From: Pseudoalteromonas lipolytica
Lineage (GTDB): Bacteria; Pseudomonadota; Gammaproteobacteria; Enterobacterales; Alteromonadaceae
Direction: 5' to 3'
NCBI RefSeq assembly: GCF_900116435.1
Contig: NZ_FPAZ01000018.1
Coordinates: 1 to 64,000, forward strand
DNA: 64,000 bases
In this document: piece after piece, positions 35,092 to 44,316 of the stretch
How the letters are laid out: each line of letters opens with the position of its first letter
Numbering within the stretch: position 1 is the first letter of the stretch
Notes under the pieces: generated by a model
Told to the model about the DNA's origin: nothing
Seen by the model: only the letters and a program-made list of their open reading frames with translations
Database searches by the model: none
Translations under genes and position numbers: made by a program

Positions 35092-35949
35092 ATGAGCCAA
35101 GTATTAGATGATTTACTGTCGTTGCTATCGTTAGAAGAAATTGAGCAAGGCTTGTATCGAGGGCAAAGCCAAGATTTAGGGTTTCGTGCTGTATTCGGTG
35201 GTCAAGTTATGGGGCAAGCTTTGTCGGCTGCCAAAGAAACGTTACCAGAAGGGCGCATTGTCCATTCTTTGCATTCCTATTTTTTACGCCCTGGTGATGC
35301 CGAAAAACCAATCATTTATGACGTCGAAAATATTCGTGATGGTAAAAGTTTTAGTACGCGTCGCGTGAAAGCGATTCAATATGGCAAACCTATTTTTTAT
35401 ATGACAGCGTCATTTCAAGGGGAAGAAGAGGGGCTGTCGCATCAAGCCCATATGCCAGATGTGCCGCAGCCTGAAGAACTTAAGTCATCGCTTGAATTTT
35501 ACCAAGCGAATGCTGAGCATATACCCGAGGTGATCCGCAATAAATTTATTCGTGAGGTGCCGATTGAAATGCGCCCAGTCACGTTTCATAATCCATTTAA
35601 ACCTCAGGTAATGGAACCTGTTAAGCACATTTGGTTTAAAGCCAATGGCGAGATGCCAGATGACCAACGCATTCATAATTATTTATTGGCGTATGCATCG
35701 GACTTTGAATTTTTACCCACGGCTTTACAACCGCACGGCGTGTCGTTTATGCAACCTAATATGCAAGTGGCGACAATTGACCATGCGATGTGGTTTCATC
35801 GTCCGTTTAGGCTTGATGATTGGATTTTATATTCGATTGATAGCCCAAGTGCGAGCTCGGGAAGGGGTTTGGTGAGAGGGCAGTTCTTTGACCGTCAAGG
35901 CAACTTAGTTGCCTCAACGATCCAAGAAGGGGTGATGCGCCAGCGCTAA
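35092..35949 (+). CDS. tesB: Acyl-CoA thioesterase II TesB
   Basis: 285 residues, matching E. coli TesB in length. It contains the double hot-dog fold with FRAVFGGQVMGQAL, HSLHSYFLRPGD and, in the second half, LLAYASDFEFLPTAL (catalytic Asp region) and MWFHRPFRLDDW. It hydrolyses medium- and long-chain acyl-CoA to free acid and CoA. A gagga site precedes the ATG. Its stop shares the tetranucleotide CTAA with the convergent plsB stop. Confidence 0.94.
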   Translation: MSQVLDDLLSLLSLEEIEQGLYRGQSQDLGFRAVFGGQVMGQALSAAKETLPEGRIVHSLHSYFLRPGDAEKPIIYDVENIRDGKSFSTRRVKAIQYGKPIFYMTASFQGEEEGLSHQAHMPDVPQPEELKSSLEFYQANAEHIPEVIRNKFIREVPIEMRPVTFHNPFKPQVMEPVKHIWFKANGEMPDDQRIHNYLLAYASDFEFLPTALQPHGVSFMQPNMQVATIDHAMWFHRPFRLDDWILYSIDSPSASSGRGLVRGQFFDRQGNLVASTIQEGVMRQR

Positions 35950-38396
35950 TCCTTTGAGTGCGTAGCTTGGCTTTGCACTATGTCATCAATTGACTGCCAG
36001 ACACGTGCTGGCAGCAATGCTTTTAGATACATATATACTTCACAAAGTGCATTACTACCGGTAAAACCGTGCTCTGTTTCGGTAATTAACTTTTGCTCAC
36101 GTAAGCTTGAAATAAACCCGATAAGTACTTTTTTATCAAAAAACTCAGGGGTTTTAATGCCATGCAGCGTGCCTAAACGCTCTGCTAATACTTGGCTTTC
36201 GTGCTCAAGCTCTTCTCGCTCAATCCCCTTGCTGGTTTGAATAAAGCCAACCACGATTGCATAACGCTGCAAGGTTAAGCTCAAGGCTCGCCCTAGCATT
36301 TCGAGTTTTGCTAAGCAGTCGTTGCTATTTGTCACTTTGATATTATTGCCATCGATTTCAATTAAGTCTTGATCAACAAAGCTGGCAAGAACGCGAGTAA
36401 TGTAGTTTTCATCTAACTCATGTAAGAACCACTCTTTGGCAAATAGCGGGTAAAAGCGTGTAATCACGGCTTGGCAATCAGCCAGAGTCGTTTTGTGTGT
36501 TTTAAATAAATGCAGTGCCAGTAAGCTGGGAACAGCGAACAAGTGCAACACATTATTACGATAATAGTTAAACAGCGTTTTTTCTTTATCGTTAATTGCA
36601 ATGATTTCGCCAAATTCGTCGCTGATCACATCAAATTTATTCAGTTTCAATGCATGCTCTAACAGCTGCTCTGCGCTTTCATTGGGGGTGGTCACTTTGT
36701 CGCTATAGCTTGCACTACGTTGCAGGTGCAAGTAGAACTCAAGTTGGGCAATCAGTTTGGGTTTACTCAGCGCATGTTTATCGTTAACCAGTAAGATCAT
36801 CGCTAACAAATTCACCGCATTAAGCGCCGCAGCGCTATTGATATTAACCATCACTTTGTCTGCAAGATTAGCGACTTGTGAACCCAACCATTGTGGTTTT
36901 TGTACATCTGTTGGGTGAATCGATTCACGCCAATCAGGTTGCTGCTCATTAAGGTATTGGTTTATCGAAATGGGGTCGCCAAAGTTTAAGTAGCCACGGC
37001 CATAGTTTTTAAGGTTTTTAATGGCCTTAAAAATCCCTAATACAGATTCGCCTTTTTTGTCGTTACCTGCCAGCTCTTTTAAATACGTATTAATCTCCAT
37101 TACGTGCTCATAACCAATGTAAACGGGCACAATCGAAATAGGGCGATCGATGCCGCGCAGCATCGCTTGCAATGTCATTGCTAACATACCCGTTTTAGGT
37201 GGTAATAAACGACCTGTACGACTGCGACCACCTTCTGTATAAAACTTTACTGAGTAGCCTTTAATGAATAACTGGCTTAGGTACTCTTTAAATACAGAGG
37301 AGTACAATTTATTGCCCGCGAATGAGCGACGAATGAAAAATGCACCACTGCGGCGGAATACGCCACCTGCAGGGAAAAAGTTTAAGTTGATGCCCGCTGC
37401 AATGTGCGGCGGTACTAAGCCTAAATGGTAAATCGAATAGGTCAGTAATAAGTAATCCATATGCGAGCGGTGACAAGGCATATAGATAATCTCGTGGCCT
37501 TTGTCGGTTAGCTCATGGACTTGCTCAGAAAATTTAATATCGATGCCGTTATACAACTTATTCCACAGCCACGTCAAAATACGATCGGCAACACGAATAG
37601 TCGCGTCACTGTAGTTAGCAGCGATCTCGTCTAATAATTTAAGCGCATTTTGACGCGCTTCATTTTGGCTAATGTTTTTTTCTTTCGCCTCAACTTGAAT
37701 GGCTTTTTTGATGGTTGGCGAGGCAAGCAGCGAATTAAACAACTGCTCACGTGAGGGCATTTTTGGCCCGGTAGCTGCCAGTTTCTGACGACGGAAGTGC
37801 ACACGAGCAACACGTAGCAATTTATGTGGCAGTTCATCAACATCGGCTTTTTCGTTTACCAAGAGCGATAAGTCGAGCGGTTGGCTAAAGCGAATAAAGT
37901 TGTCACGACCTGAAAACAAAATGACAAAGAACTTACGAAACCAGCTTGGCGTAAGTGAGTGTGATACCAATGTACCTAAACCTGGCTTTTCTTTTCCTGG
38001 GTTACGACCCCATAAAATAGTAACCGGGATAACCTGTACGTTTTTCTCACCTGAGTGCATTAGGTGGTCAATAATGTGTTTGCCTTGGTGAAGTGCATTA
38101 CTGGGTTTACTTTTATTACCAAACAGAGGCGGCGGGTTTTGAATACCAATAAAACGATCAAGCTCTTTATTGCCCAAAAGCTGCTCTTCTGTTGGACTTG
38201 GTAAGCCGTATTTTTTACACACGCGTGCGAGTGCCGCTAAATCAGAACGCGCATTGAGTCTAACAATATAAAAAGTCGGTTTGGCGGGGTTTAGGTTATA
38301 TTGCTCAATCGGGTTTTCTGGCAAGACCTTACTTTTAACAAATAAGCGGTTCATACCGGCAGAAATGATATTTAAACAACGATTAATGATACGCAT
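35946..38396 (-). CDS. plsB: Glycerol-3-phosphate 1-O-acyltransferase PlsB
   Basis: About 816 residues from the ATG at 38396, which has ggtgag upstream and lines up with E. coli PlsB; a longer frame to 38456 is unlikely. It transfers acyl groups from acyl-ACP or acyl-CoA to position 1 of glycerol-3-phosphate, the first step of phospholipid synthesis, at the inner membrane. The acyltransferase block I is H309-x4-D314 (HRSHMD), followed by GAFFIRRSF and FYTEGGRSRTGRLLPPKTG. It is divergent from the ribosomal S10 operon. Confidence 0.95.
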   Translation of the reverse strand: MRIINRCLNIISAGMNRLFVKSKVLPENPIEQYNLNPAKPTFYIVRLNARSDLAALARVCKKYGLPSPTEEQLLGNKELDRFIGIQNPPPLFGNKSKPSNALHQGKHIIDHLMHSGEKNVQVIPVTILWGRNPGKEKPGLGTLVSHSLTPSWFRKFFVILFSGRDNFIRFSQPLDLSLLVNEKADVDELPHKLLRVARVHFRRQKLAATGPKMPSREQLFNSLLASPTIKKAIQVEAKEKNISQNEARQNALKLLDEIAANYSDATIRVADRILTWLWNKLYNGIDIKFSEQVHELTDKGHEIIYMPCHRSHMDYLLLTYSIYHLGLVPPHIAAGINLNFFPAGGVFRRSGAFFIRRSFAGNKLYSSVFKEYLSQLFIKGYSVKFYTEGGRSRTGRLLPPKTGMLAMTLQAMLRGIDRPISIVPVYIGYEHVMEINTYLKELAGNDKKGESVLGIFKAIKNLKNYGRGYLNFGDPISINQYLNEQQPDWRESIHPTDVQKPQWLGSQVANLADKVMVNINSAAALNAVNLLAMILLVNDKHALSKPKLIAQLEFYLHLQRSASYSDKVTTPNESAEQLLEHALKLNKFDVISDEFGEIIAINDKEKTLFNYYRNNVLHLFAVPSLLALHLFKTHKTTLADCQAVITRFYPLFAKEWFLHELDENYITRVLASFVDQDLIEIDGNNIKVTNSNDCLAKLEMLGRALSLTLQRYAIVVGFIQTSKGIEREELEHESQVLAERLGTLHGIKTPEFFDKKVLIGFISSLREQKLITETEHGFTGSNALCEVYMYLKALLPARVWQSIDDIVQSQATHSKD

Positions 38397-38598
38397 TAAC
38401 TCACCAAAGTAATTAAGAGTAATAATAGAAACAAAAAAAGCGCCATAGAATAGCAATTATTAACTGGACTGACCATTGCCATAGTGTGGCTTTTGGGTTT
38501 ATTCAAATTAACTATAGTAAAGCAAAGACATAGCTTAACTGAATTTAACTGAAATATTATACAAAGCAGACTTTATTCGTTTTAATCCTAAAAAGTTG

Positions 38599-38626
38599 TT
38601 GCATTTATCACCAATCTCACTATAAT
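38599..38626 (+). promoter_or_regulatory. Probable promoter of the S10 ribosomal operon
   Basis: The -10 box TATAAT (38621-38626) is perfect. A weak -35 candidate ttgcat lies at 38599-38604 with 16-base spacing (ttgttg at 38596 is an alternative). It lies about 190 bases before rpsJ, directly upstream of the structured leader. Confidence 0.6.
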
Positions 38627-38641
38627 ACGCAGGCTTTCAAA

Positions 38642-38777
38642 ATTCCCTCGGGAACTTGGAAGGAACATTAAGCTTGGATTTCAAGCTAATAAAACAGGAA
38701 CTCCGATTTGGAGTTCAACGTAGATATAAGAGAACAGCCGACATCTTAGTTAGTAAGATTGTTTCGGTCGTTTTTTT
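38642..38777 (+). promoter_or_regulatory. S10 operon leader with L4-type attenuator
   Basis: The leader folds into successive hairpins: ttccc/gggaa (38642-38653), agcttg/caagct (38671-38687) and aactcc/ggagtt (38699-38715). A final hairpin runs at 38737-38768 (atctta/taagat core, closed by ccga/tcgg), with seven T at 38771-38777. In gammaproteobacteria ribosomal protein L4 binds such a leader and causes premature termination and translational repression of the whole operon. The position before rpsJ and the terminal U-run hairpin support the same mechanism here. Confidence 0.7.
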
Positions 38778-38815
38778 ATGCTCTTTTTAAATGCTCTTTA
38801 TATTGAGGTTTAAGA

Positions 38816-39127
38816 ATGTCAAATCAACGCATTCGTATTCGCCTAAAAGCTTTTGACCACCGTTTGATTGACCAATCAACGGCGGAAATCGTGGAAACTG
38901 CGAAACGCACTGGCGCACAAGTACGTGGTCCAATCCCACTACCTACACGCTTTGAACGTTTTACTGTACTAACTTCACCGCACGTTAACAAAGACGCGCG
39001 TGATCAGTACGAAATCCGCACCCATAAACGTCTGATCGACATCGTAGAACCAACTGACAAGACTGTTGACGCGCTTATGCGTTTAGATCTTGCTGCTGGT
39101 GTTGATGTTCAAATCAGCCTGGGTTAA
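38816..39127 (+). CDS. rpsJ: Ribosomal protein uS10 (also NusE)
   Basis: 103 residues, the expected length, opening MSNQRIRIRLKAFDHRLID. It is a 30S head protein that also serves as NusE in transcription antitermination. First gene of the S10 operon, behind the attenuator leader. Context and sequence are fully typical. Confidence 0.98.
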   Translation: MSNQRIRIRLKAFDHRLIDQSTAEIVETAKRTGAQVRGPIPLPTRFERFTVLTSPHVNKDARDQYEIRTHKRLIDIVEPTDKTVDALMRLDLAAGVDVQISLG

Positions 39128-39154
39128 TCGGAAGATTAGAGAGGTTTTAGGAAA

Positions 39155-39790
39155 ATGGCATTAGGTCTAGTCGGTCGTAAAGTGGGTATGACACGTATCT
39201 TCACTGAAGATGGTGTATCTATCCCTGTGACAGTTATCGAAGCGACTCCTAACCGTATTGCTCAGATCAAATCTGAAGCAACAGACGGTTATAACGCGCT
39301 TCAAGTAACCGCAGGCACTAAAAAAGCAAGCCGTGTAAACAAAGCTGCAGCGGGTCACTTCGCTAAAGCAGGTGTTGAAGCGGGTCGCGGTCTGTGGGAA
39401 TTCCGCCTAAATGGTGGTGAAGGCGATTTTGAAGTAGGCGCTGAGCTTACTGTTGAATTATTCAACGAAATCAACAAAGTTGACGTAACCGGTACTTCTA
39501 AAGGTAAAGGTTTCCAAGGTGGTGTTAAGCGCTGGAATTTCAGCATGCAAGACGCGACTCACGGTAACTCTCTATCTCACCGTGCTCCTGGTTCAATCGG
39601 TCAAAACCAATCACCTGGTAAGGTGTTTAAAGGTAAGAAAATGGCCGGTCACATGGGTGCTGAGCGTGTAACGACTCAAAACTTAGAACTAGTTCGCGTT
39701 GACGCTGAGCGTAACTTGCTTTTAGTTAAAGGTGCAGTACCTGGCGCTATCGGCGGTGACGTTATCGTTAAACCAGCTGTTAAAGCATAA
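39155..39790 (+). CDS. rplC: Ribosomal protein uL3
   Basis: 211 residues, starting MALGLVGRKVGMTRIFTEDG. It is an early 50S assembly protein reaching the peptidyl-transferase centre; the long loop is seen as SHRAPGSIGQNQSPGKVFKG, which includes the glutamine methylated by PrmB in related species. Second gene of the operon, 27 bases after rpsJ. Confidence 0.98.
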   Translation: MALGLVGRKVGMTRIFTEDGVSIPVTVIEATPNRIAQIKSEATDGYNALQVTAGTKKASRVNKAAAGHFAKAGVEAGRGLWEFRLNGGEGDFEVGAELTVELFNEINKVDVTGTSKGKGFQGGVKRWNFSMQDATHGNSLSHRAPGSIGQNQSPGKVFKGKKMAGHMGAERVTTQNLELVRVDAERNLLLVKGAVPGAIGGDVIVKPAVKA

Positions 39791-39807
39791 GTCCTGGAGA
39801 TTTAGTG

Positions 39808-40413
39808 ATGGAATTAGCAATTAAAGACGCTTCTGGCGCTCTTGAAGTTTCTGAAGCTACTTTTGGACGTGAGTTTAACGAAGCATTAGTACACCAAGTA
39901 GTTGTTGCTTACGCAGCAGGTGCTCGTCAAGGTACTCGTGCTCAGAAGACACGTTCTGAAGTAAGCGGTGGTGGTAAAAAACCATGGGCTCAAAAAGGTA
40001 CTGGCCGTGCACGTGCTGGTACAATCCGTAGCCCAATTTGGCGTTCAGGTGGCGTTAGCTTCGCAGCTAAACCACAAGATCATAGCCAAAAAGTAAACCG
40101 TAAAATGTACCGCGGTGCGATCAAAAGCATCTTATCTGAATTAGTTCGTCAAGAGCGTTTAATCGTTGTTGAGCAGTTTGGTCTTGAAGCACCAAAAACT
40201 AAAGAACTAGTTGCTAAGCTTAAAGAACTTGAGCTTAAAGATGTTCTTATCGTGACTGAAGAAGTAGATGAGAATCTATTCTTATCGGCACGTAACCTGT
40301 ACAAGGTTGACACGCGTGATGTAGCTGGTATCGATCCTGTAAGCCTAATCGCTTTCGATAAGGTACTTATTACAGCTGCTGCTGTTAAGCAACTTGAGGA
40401 GGCGCTAGCATGA
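39808..40413 (+). CDS. rplD: Ribosomal protein uL4, operon autoregulator
   Basis: 201 residues from the ATG at 39808 (an in-frame GTG at 39805 is adjacent). It matches E. coli L4 closely, including the exit-tunnel loop region GGGKKPWAQKGTGRARAG. L4 is the feedback repressor of this operon, acting on the leader at 38642-38777. It overlaps rplW by four bases (ATGA). Confidence 0.98.
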   Translation: MELAIKDASGALEVSEATFGREFNEALVHQVVVAYAAGARQGTRAQKTRSEVSGGGKKPWAQKGTGRARAGTIRSPIWRSGGVSFAAKPQDHSQKVNRKMYRGAIKSILSELVRQERLIVVEQFGLEAPKTKELVAKLKELELKDVLIVTEEVDENLFLSARNLYKVDTRDVAGIDPVSLIAFDKVLITAAAVKQLEEALA

Positions 40414-40712
40414 TCCGTGAAGAACGTCTTTTAAAAGTGATCCTTGCTCCACATATCTCTGAAAAAAGCACTATCGCTGCTGAAGAAAACAACACGATTG
40501 TTTTCAAAGTAGCTAAAGATGCAACTAAAGCTGAAGTTCAAGCTGCAGTTGAGAAGCTTTTTGAAGTAGAAGTAACTGGTGTTCGCACACTAAACGTTAA
40601 GGGTAAAACAAAACGTACTGGCATGCGTTTCGGTCGTCGTTCAGACTGGAAGAAAGCTTACGTTACTCTTAAAGAAGGTAGCGAGCTAGACTTTGTCGGC
40701 GGCGCCGAGTAA
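40410..40712 (+). CDS. rplW: Ribosomal protein uL23
   Basis: 100 residues with LLKVILAPHISEKSTIA near the start and the KTKRTGMRFGRRSDWKKAYV loop. L23 sits at the tunnel exit and docks trigger factor and signal recognition particle. Start overlaps the rplD stop (ATGA), indicating coupled translation. Confidence 0.98.
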   Translation: MIREERLLKVILAPHISEKSTIAAEENNTIVFKVAKDATKAEVQAAVEKLFEVEVTGVRTLNVKGKTKRTGMRFGRRSDWKKAYVTLKEGSELDFVGGAE

Positions 40713-40729
40713 TAAGGGGAGTTAGAATT

Positions 40730-41554
40730 ATGGCACTTCAAAAGTGTAAACCAACTTCTGCGGGTCGTCGTCACCTGGTTAAAGTGGTTAACCCTGATCT
40801 TCATAAGGGTAAACCTTACGCACCACTACTAGAGAAAAACTCTAAGTCTGGTGGTCGTAATAACAAAGGTCGTATCACGGTTCGTCACATCGGTGGTGGT
40901 CATAAGCATCATTACCGTGTAATCGACTTTAAACGCACTAAAGATGGCATTCCAGCTGTTGTTGAGCGTCTAGAGTATGATCCAAACCGTAGCGCAAACA
41001 TCGCTCTTGTATTATATGCAGACGGTGAGCGTCGTTACATTATTGCACCTAAAGGCTTAAAAGCTGGTGATTCAATCCAGTCTGGTGTTGATGCACCAAT
41101 CAAAGCTGGTAACACATTACCAATGCGTAACATGCCTGTAGGTTCGACTGTTCACAACGTAGAATTAAAACCAGGTAAAGGTGCTCAAATCGCACGTTCT
41201 GCTGGTGCATACGTTCAAATCCTTGCACGTGAAGGTCAATACGTTACTCTACGTCTTCGTTCTGGCGAAGTTCGTAAAGTTCCAGCTGACTGTCGCGCAA
41301 CACTTGGTGAAGTAGGCAATGCTGAGCATATGCTTCGTTCACTAGGTAAAGCTGGTGCAAATCGCTGGCGTGGTATCCGTCCGACAGTTCGTGGTGTTGC
41401 CATGAACCCGGTAGATCACCCGCACGGTGGTGGTGAAGGTCGTACATCTGGTGGTCGTCATCCTGTGTCTCCATGGGGTAAACCGACTAAAGGTGCTAAG
41501 ACACGTAAGAACAAGCGTACTGATAAATTTATCGTACGTCGTCGTACTAAATAA
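40730..41554 (+). CDS. rplB: Ribosomal protein uL2
   Basis: 274 residues, beginning MALQKCKPTSAGRRHLVKV and ending in the conserved basic tail. The segment MNPVDHPHGGGEGRTSGGRH contains the histidine near the peptidyl-transferase centre. It is required for subunit association and tRNA binding. Confidence 0.98.
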   Translation: MALQKCKPTSAGRRHLVKVVNPDLHKGKPYAPLLEKNSKSGGRNNKGRITVRHIGGGHKHHYRVIDFKRTKDGIPAVVERLEYDPNRSANIALVLYADGERRYIIAPKGLKAGDSIQSGVDAPIKAGNTLPMRNMPVGSTVHNVELKPGKGAQIARSAGAYVQILAREGQYVTLRLRSGEVRKVPADCRATLGEVGNAEHMLRSLGKAGANRWRGIRPTVRGVAMNPVDHPHGGGEGRTSGGRHPVSPWGKPTKGAKTRKNKRTDKFIVRRRTK

Positions 41555-41570
41555 TAGTTGAGGAATAGCC

Positions 41571-41849
41571 ATGCCACGTTCTCTCAAGAAAGGTCCTTTT
41601 ATTGACCTACACTTGCTGAAGAAGGTAGAGAAAGCGTTGGAAAGCGGTGACAAGAAGCCAATTAAAACTTGGAGCCGTCGTTCAATGATCATACCTAACA
41701 TGATCGGATTGACCATCGCTGTCCATAATGGTCGTCAGCACGTTCCTGTGTTTATCACAGACGAAATGATCGGTCACAAACTAGGTGAATTTGCACCAAC
41801 TCGCACTTACCGCGGTCACGCTGCGGATAAGAAAGCGAAGAAACGTTAA
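41571..41849 (+). CDS. rpsS: Ribosomal protein uS19
   Basis: 92 residues, MPRSLKKGPFIDLHLLKKVE, with the typical GHKLGEFAPTRTYRGH tail. It sits in the 30S head, near S13 and the A-site finger. Seventeen bases after rplB. Confidence 0.98.
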   Translation: MPRSLKKGPFIDLHLLKKVEKALESGDKKPIKTWSRRSMIIPNMIGLTIAVHNGRQHVPVFITDEMIGHKLGEFAPTRTYRGHAADKKAKKR

Positions 41850-41863
41850 GAGGAGAATGATAA

Positions 41864-42196
41864 ATGCAAGCATTAGCTAAACATAAATTCGCCTCTGGTT
41901 CGGCGCAAAAAGCACGTCTAGTTGCAGATCAGATCCGCGGACTTCCGGTTGATCGCGCTCTAGAAATCCTGGCGTACAGCCCTAAAAAAGCGGCTGTATT
42001 AGTTAAGAAAGTACTTGAGTCTGCTATTGCTAACGCAGAGCATAACGAAGGTGCTGACATTGATGAGCTTCGTGTAACTACGATCTTTGTGGACGATGGT
42101 CCAACAATGAAGCGTATTATGCCACGTGCTAAAGGACGCGCAGACCGCATCCTTAAGCGTACAAGCCACATCACTGTTGTGGTTTCAGATAGCTAG
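41864..42196 (+). CDS. rplV: Ribosomal protein uL22
   Basis: 110 residues. The beta-hairpin that lines the exit tunnel is visible near the C-terminus (DDGPTMKRIMPRAKGRADRI), the region altered in some macrolide-resistant strains. Here it has the ordinary sequence. Confidence 0.98.
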   Translation: MQALAKHKFASGSAQKARLVADQIRGLPVDRALEILAYSPKKAAVLVKKVLESAIANAEHNEGADIDELRVTTIFVDDGPTMKRIMPRAKGRADRILKRTSHITVVVSDS

Positions 42197-42207
42197 GAGT
42201 ATAAGTA

Positions 42208-42909
42208 ATGGGACAAAAAGTTCATCCTACTGGTATTCGCCTAGGTATCTCTAAACCTTGGGTTTCTACCTGGTACGCGAATTCAAAAGATTTCTCTGAT
42301 CAGCTTTTTGGCGATCACAAAGTACGTACATTCCTTACTAAGGAATTAAAAGCGGCTTCTGTGTCTAAAATCGTTATTGAGCGTCCAGCAAAATCTATCC
42401 GTGTAACAATTCACACAGCTCGTCCTGGTGTTGTTATCGGTAAAAAAGGCGAAGACGTTGAAAAACTACGTCAAGCAGTAACTAAGATTGCAGGTGTTCC
42501 GGCTCAGATCAATATTTCTGAAGTTCGTAAGCCTGAACTTGATGCACAACTAGTAGCTGACGGTATTGCGTCACAACTAGAGCGTCGTGTTATGTTCCGT
42601 CGCGCTATGAAGCGTTCGGTACAAAACGCAATGCGTATTGGTGCAAAAGGTATCAAAGTTGAAGTTAGCGGTCGTCTTGGCGGTGCTGAGATCGCACGTT
42701 CAGAATGGTATCGTGAAGGTCGTGTACCTCTACATACTCTTCGTGCTGATATCGACTACGCAACTTCTGAAGCCTTAACCACTTATGGTATCATTGGTGT
42801 TAAAGTTTGGATCTTCAAAGGCGAAGTTATTGGTGGTTTACCACTAGTACAAGAGCAAGAGAAGCCAGCTAAACGCGCGCCAAAGAAAGCCAAAAAAAGT
42901 GCTAAGTAG
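42208..42909 (+). CDS. rpsC: Ribosomal protein uS3
   Basis: 233 residues starting MGQKVHPTGIRLGI. The KH domain with VVIGKKGEDVEKLR is present, and the C-terminal tail is lysine-rich (KRAPKKAKKSAK). S3 guards the mRNA entry channel together with S4 and S5. Confidence 0.98.
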   Translation: MGQKVHPTGIRLGISKPWVSTWYANSKDFSDQLFGDHKVRTFLTKELKAASVSKIVIERPAKSIRVTIHTARPGVVIGKKGEDVEKLRQAVTKIAGVPAQINISEVRKPELDAQLVADGIASQLERRVMFRRAMKRSVQNAMRIGAKGIKVEVSGRLGGAEIARSEWYREGRVPLHTLRADIDYATSEALTTYGIIGVKVWIFKGEVIGGLPLVQEQEKPAKRAPKKAKKSAK

Positions 42910-42921
42910 AGGTAGCGAGTA

Positions 42922-43335
42922 ATGTTACAGCCAAAACGTACAAAATTCCGTAAAATGCACAAAGGCCGCAACCGTGGTTTAGCGCAAAACGGTAACAAAG
43001 TAAGCTTCGGTACTTTCGGTTTGAAAGCTACTGGTCGTGGCCGTATGACTGCTCGTCAAATCGAAGCAGCTCGTCGTGCTATGACACGTCACGTAAAGCG
43101 TCAAGGTAAAATCTGGATTCGTGTATTCCCAGATAAGCCAATTACGAACAAGCCATTAGAAGTTCGTATGGGTAAAGGTAAAGGTTCTGTTGAGTATTGG
43201 GTTGCTGAAATTCAACCTGGTAAAGTACTTTACGAAATGGAAGGTGTTTCTGAAGAGCTTGCTCGTGAAGCGTTCAACCTTGCAGCACGTAAATTACCAT
43301 TCACAACAACTTTCGTAACTCGGACGGTGATGTAA
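42922..43335 (+). CDS. rplP: Ribosomal protein uL16
   Basis: 137 residues, MLQPKRTKFRKMHKGRNRG, with the loop containing RQIEAARRAMTRHVKR and the IFPDKP-like VFPDKPITNKPLE. It helps position A-site tRNA. Its stop overlaps the rpmC start (TAATG, one shared base). Confidence 0.98.
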   Translation: MLQPKRTKFRKMHKGRNRGLAQNGNKVSFGTFGLKATGRGRMTARQIEAARRAMTRHVKRQGKIWIRVFPDKPITNKPLEVRMGKGKGSVEYWVAEIQPGKVLYEMEGVSEELAREAFNLAARKLPFTTTFVTRTVM

Positions 43336-43526
43336 TGAAAGCTAGCGAACTAAAAGACAAAAGCGTAGAAGAGCTAAATGCTGAACTTCTAGGACTTCTT
43401 CGTGAGCAGTTCAACCTGCGCATGCAAGCAAGCACTGGTCAGTTAGCTCAAACACACACGCTAAGAACAGTACGTCGCGATATCGCGCGTGTAAAAACAA
43501 TTATTAACCAGAAGGCAGGTCAATAA
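43335..43526 (+). CDS. rpmC: Ribosomal protein uL29
   Basis: 63 residues, MKASELKDKSVEELNAELLG, two helices, expected length. It sits next to L23 at the tunnel exit. Overlaps both neighbours by one base, showing tight translational coupling. Confidence 0.98.
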   Translation: MKASELKDKSVEELNAELLGLLREQFNLRMQASTGQLAQTHTLRTVRRDIARVKTIINQKAGQ

Positions 43527-43783
43527 TGAGCGATAAAATCCGTACTCTTCAAGGCCGTGTAATCAGCGACAAGATGGATAAATCTTTCACTGTTGCTATC
43601 GCACGTTACGTGAAGCACCCAATCTATGGGAAATTCATCAAACGTACGACTAAGTTACACGTACATGACGAAAACAATACAGCTCAAGCTGGTGACGTAG
43701 TTACTATCCGTGAGTGTGCTCCTATTTCTAAGACTAAGTCTTGGACTTTAGTAGACGTTGTTGAGCGTCCAAAGCAAGCTTAA
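43526..43783 (+). CDS. rpsQ: Ribosomal protein uS17
   Basis: 85 residues with the OB-fold sequence RTLQGRVISDKMDKSFTVAI and the ECAPISKTKSWTLV tail. It is an early-assembling 30S protein. It is the last gene of the operon here: a terminator follows within 30 bases, and rplN does not come next. Confidence 0.98.
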   Translation: MSDKIRTLQGRVISDKMDKSFTVAIARYVKHPIYGKFIKRTTKLHVHDENNTAQAGDVVTIRECAPISKTKSWTLVDVVERPKQA

Positions 43784-43809
43784 TTTTTAATTAAGTTTAC
43801 TTACTAAAA

Positions 43810-43836
43810 AACCCCGGCTTTGCTGGGGTTTTTTGT
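43810..43836 (+). terminator. Terminator of the S10 operon
   Basis: The stem aaccccggc (43810-43818) / gctggggtt (43822-43830) includes one G:T pair and has a three-base loop. Six T follow on the plus strand, and a preceding A-run makes it also usable on the other strand. Confidence 0.9.
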
Positions 43837-44316
43837 ATTTAAAACAACCTTCACTGCTTTGTGACGTGAGTCGTTAGCTCAGCGAGTAGGGGTTAGTAGG
43901 GGTTATACCCACCTGAAATAACACTGATACCAACCCGCAATAATACTTAATCATTTTGAGTGATTAAACCTGTTGCTACTTACGTTATAAATGTCTGATT
44001 TACGACTGCATGGAGATAGGGGGAAATGCAGGATCAATTGTCGAGAACAACTAAATAACTAAATTTTTGCCTTGTTATCAAGGAATGGTATTACTCATTT
44101 AAAACACTAAACCTGACGTTCATAGCGTTATACTTTGTTCATTTAGCACAATTCAATAGCCAAATTAGTGCCTTGCCACCGACACGTTTTGCACCTCAAC
44201 ATAGACCACTTAATTAAGCGAATTGCGACCAGTTAAACGGGAGCTAACCCCTTACGAGTTAACAATGAACTTATTGGGTTATTAAATACTCTTAGAATAA
44301 AAAACAAGGAGTGTTG
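43837..44316. other. Gene-free spacer with repeat remnants after the S10 operon
   Basis: No credible gene is visible in 480 bases. A perfect ten-base tandem duplication (gtaggggtta) lies at 43886-43905. gataccaacccgcaataa at 43926 resembles the ends of short repeat elements found in marine gammaproteobacteria (from memory, not verified). Inverted repeats ttaatca/tgattaa (43947-43967) and ctgcat/atgcag (44006-44031) follow. This could be a decayed miniature element. A promoter for the next gene should lie in the 3' part, but none is clear. Confidence 0.4.

Noticed and set aside
41342..41716. Minus-strand frame of 124 codons within rplB and rpsS
   Set aside because: Antisense to highly conserved ribosomal protein genes; composition follows their codon bias.
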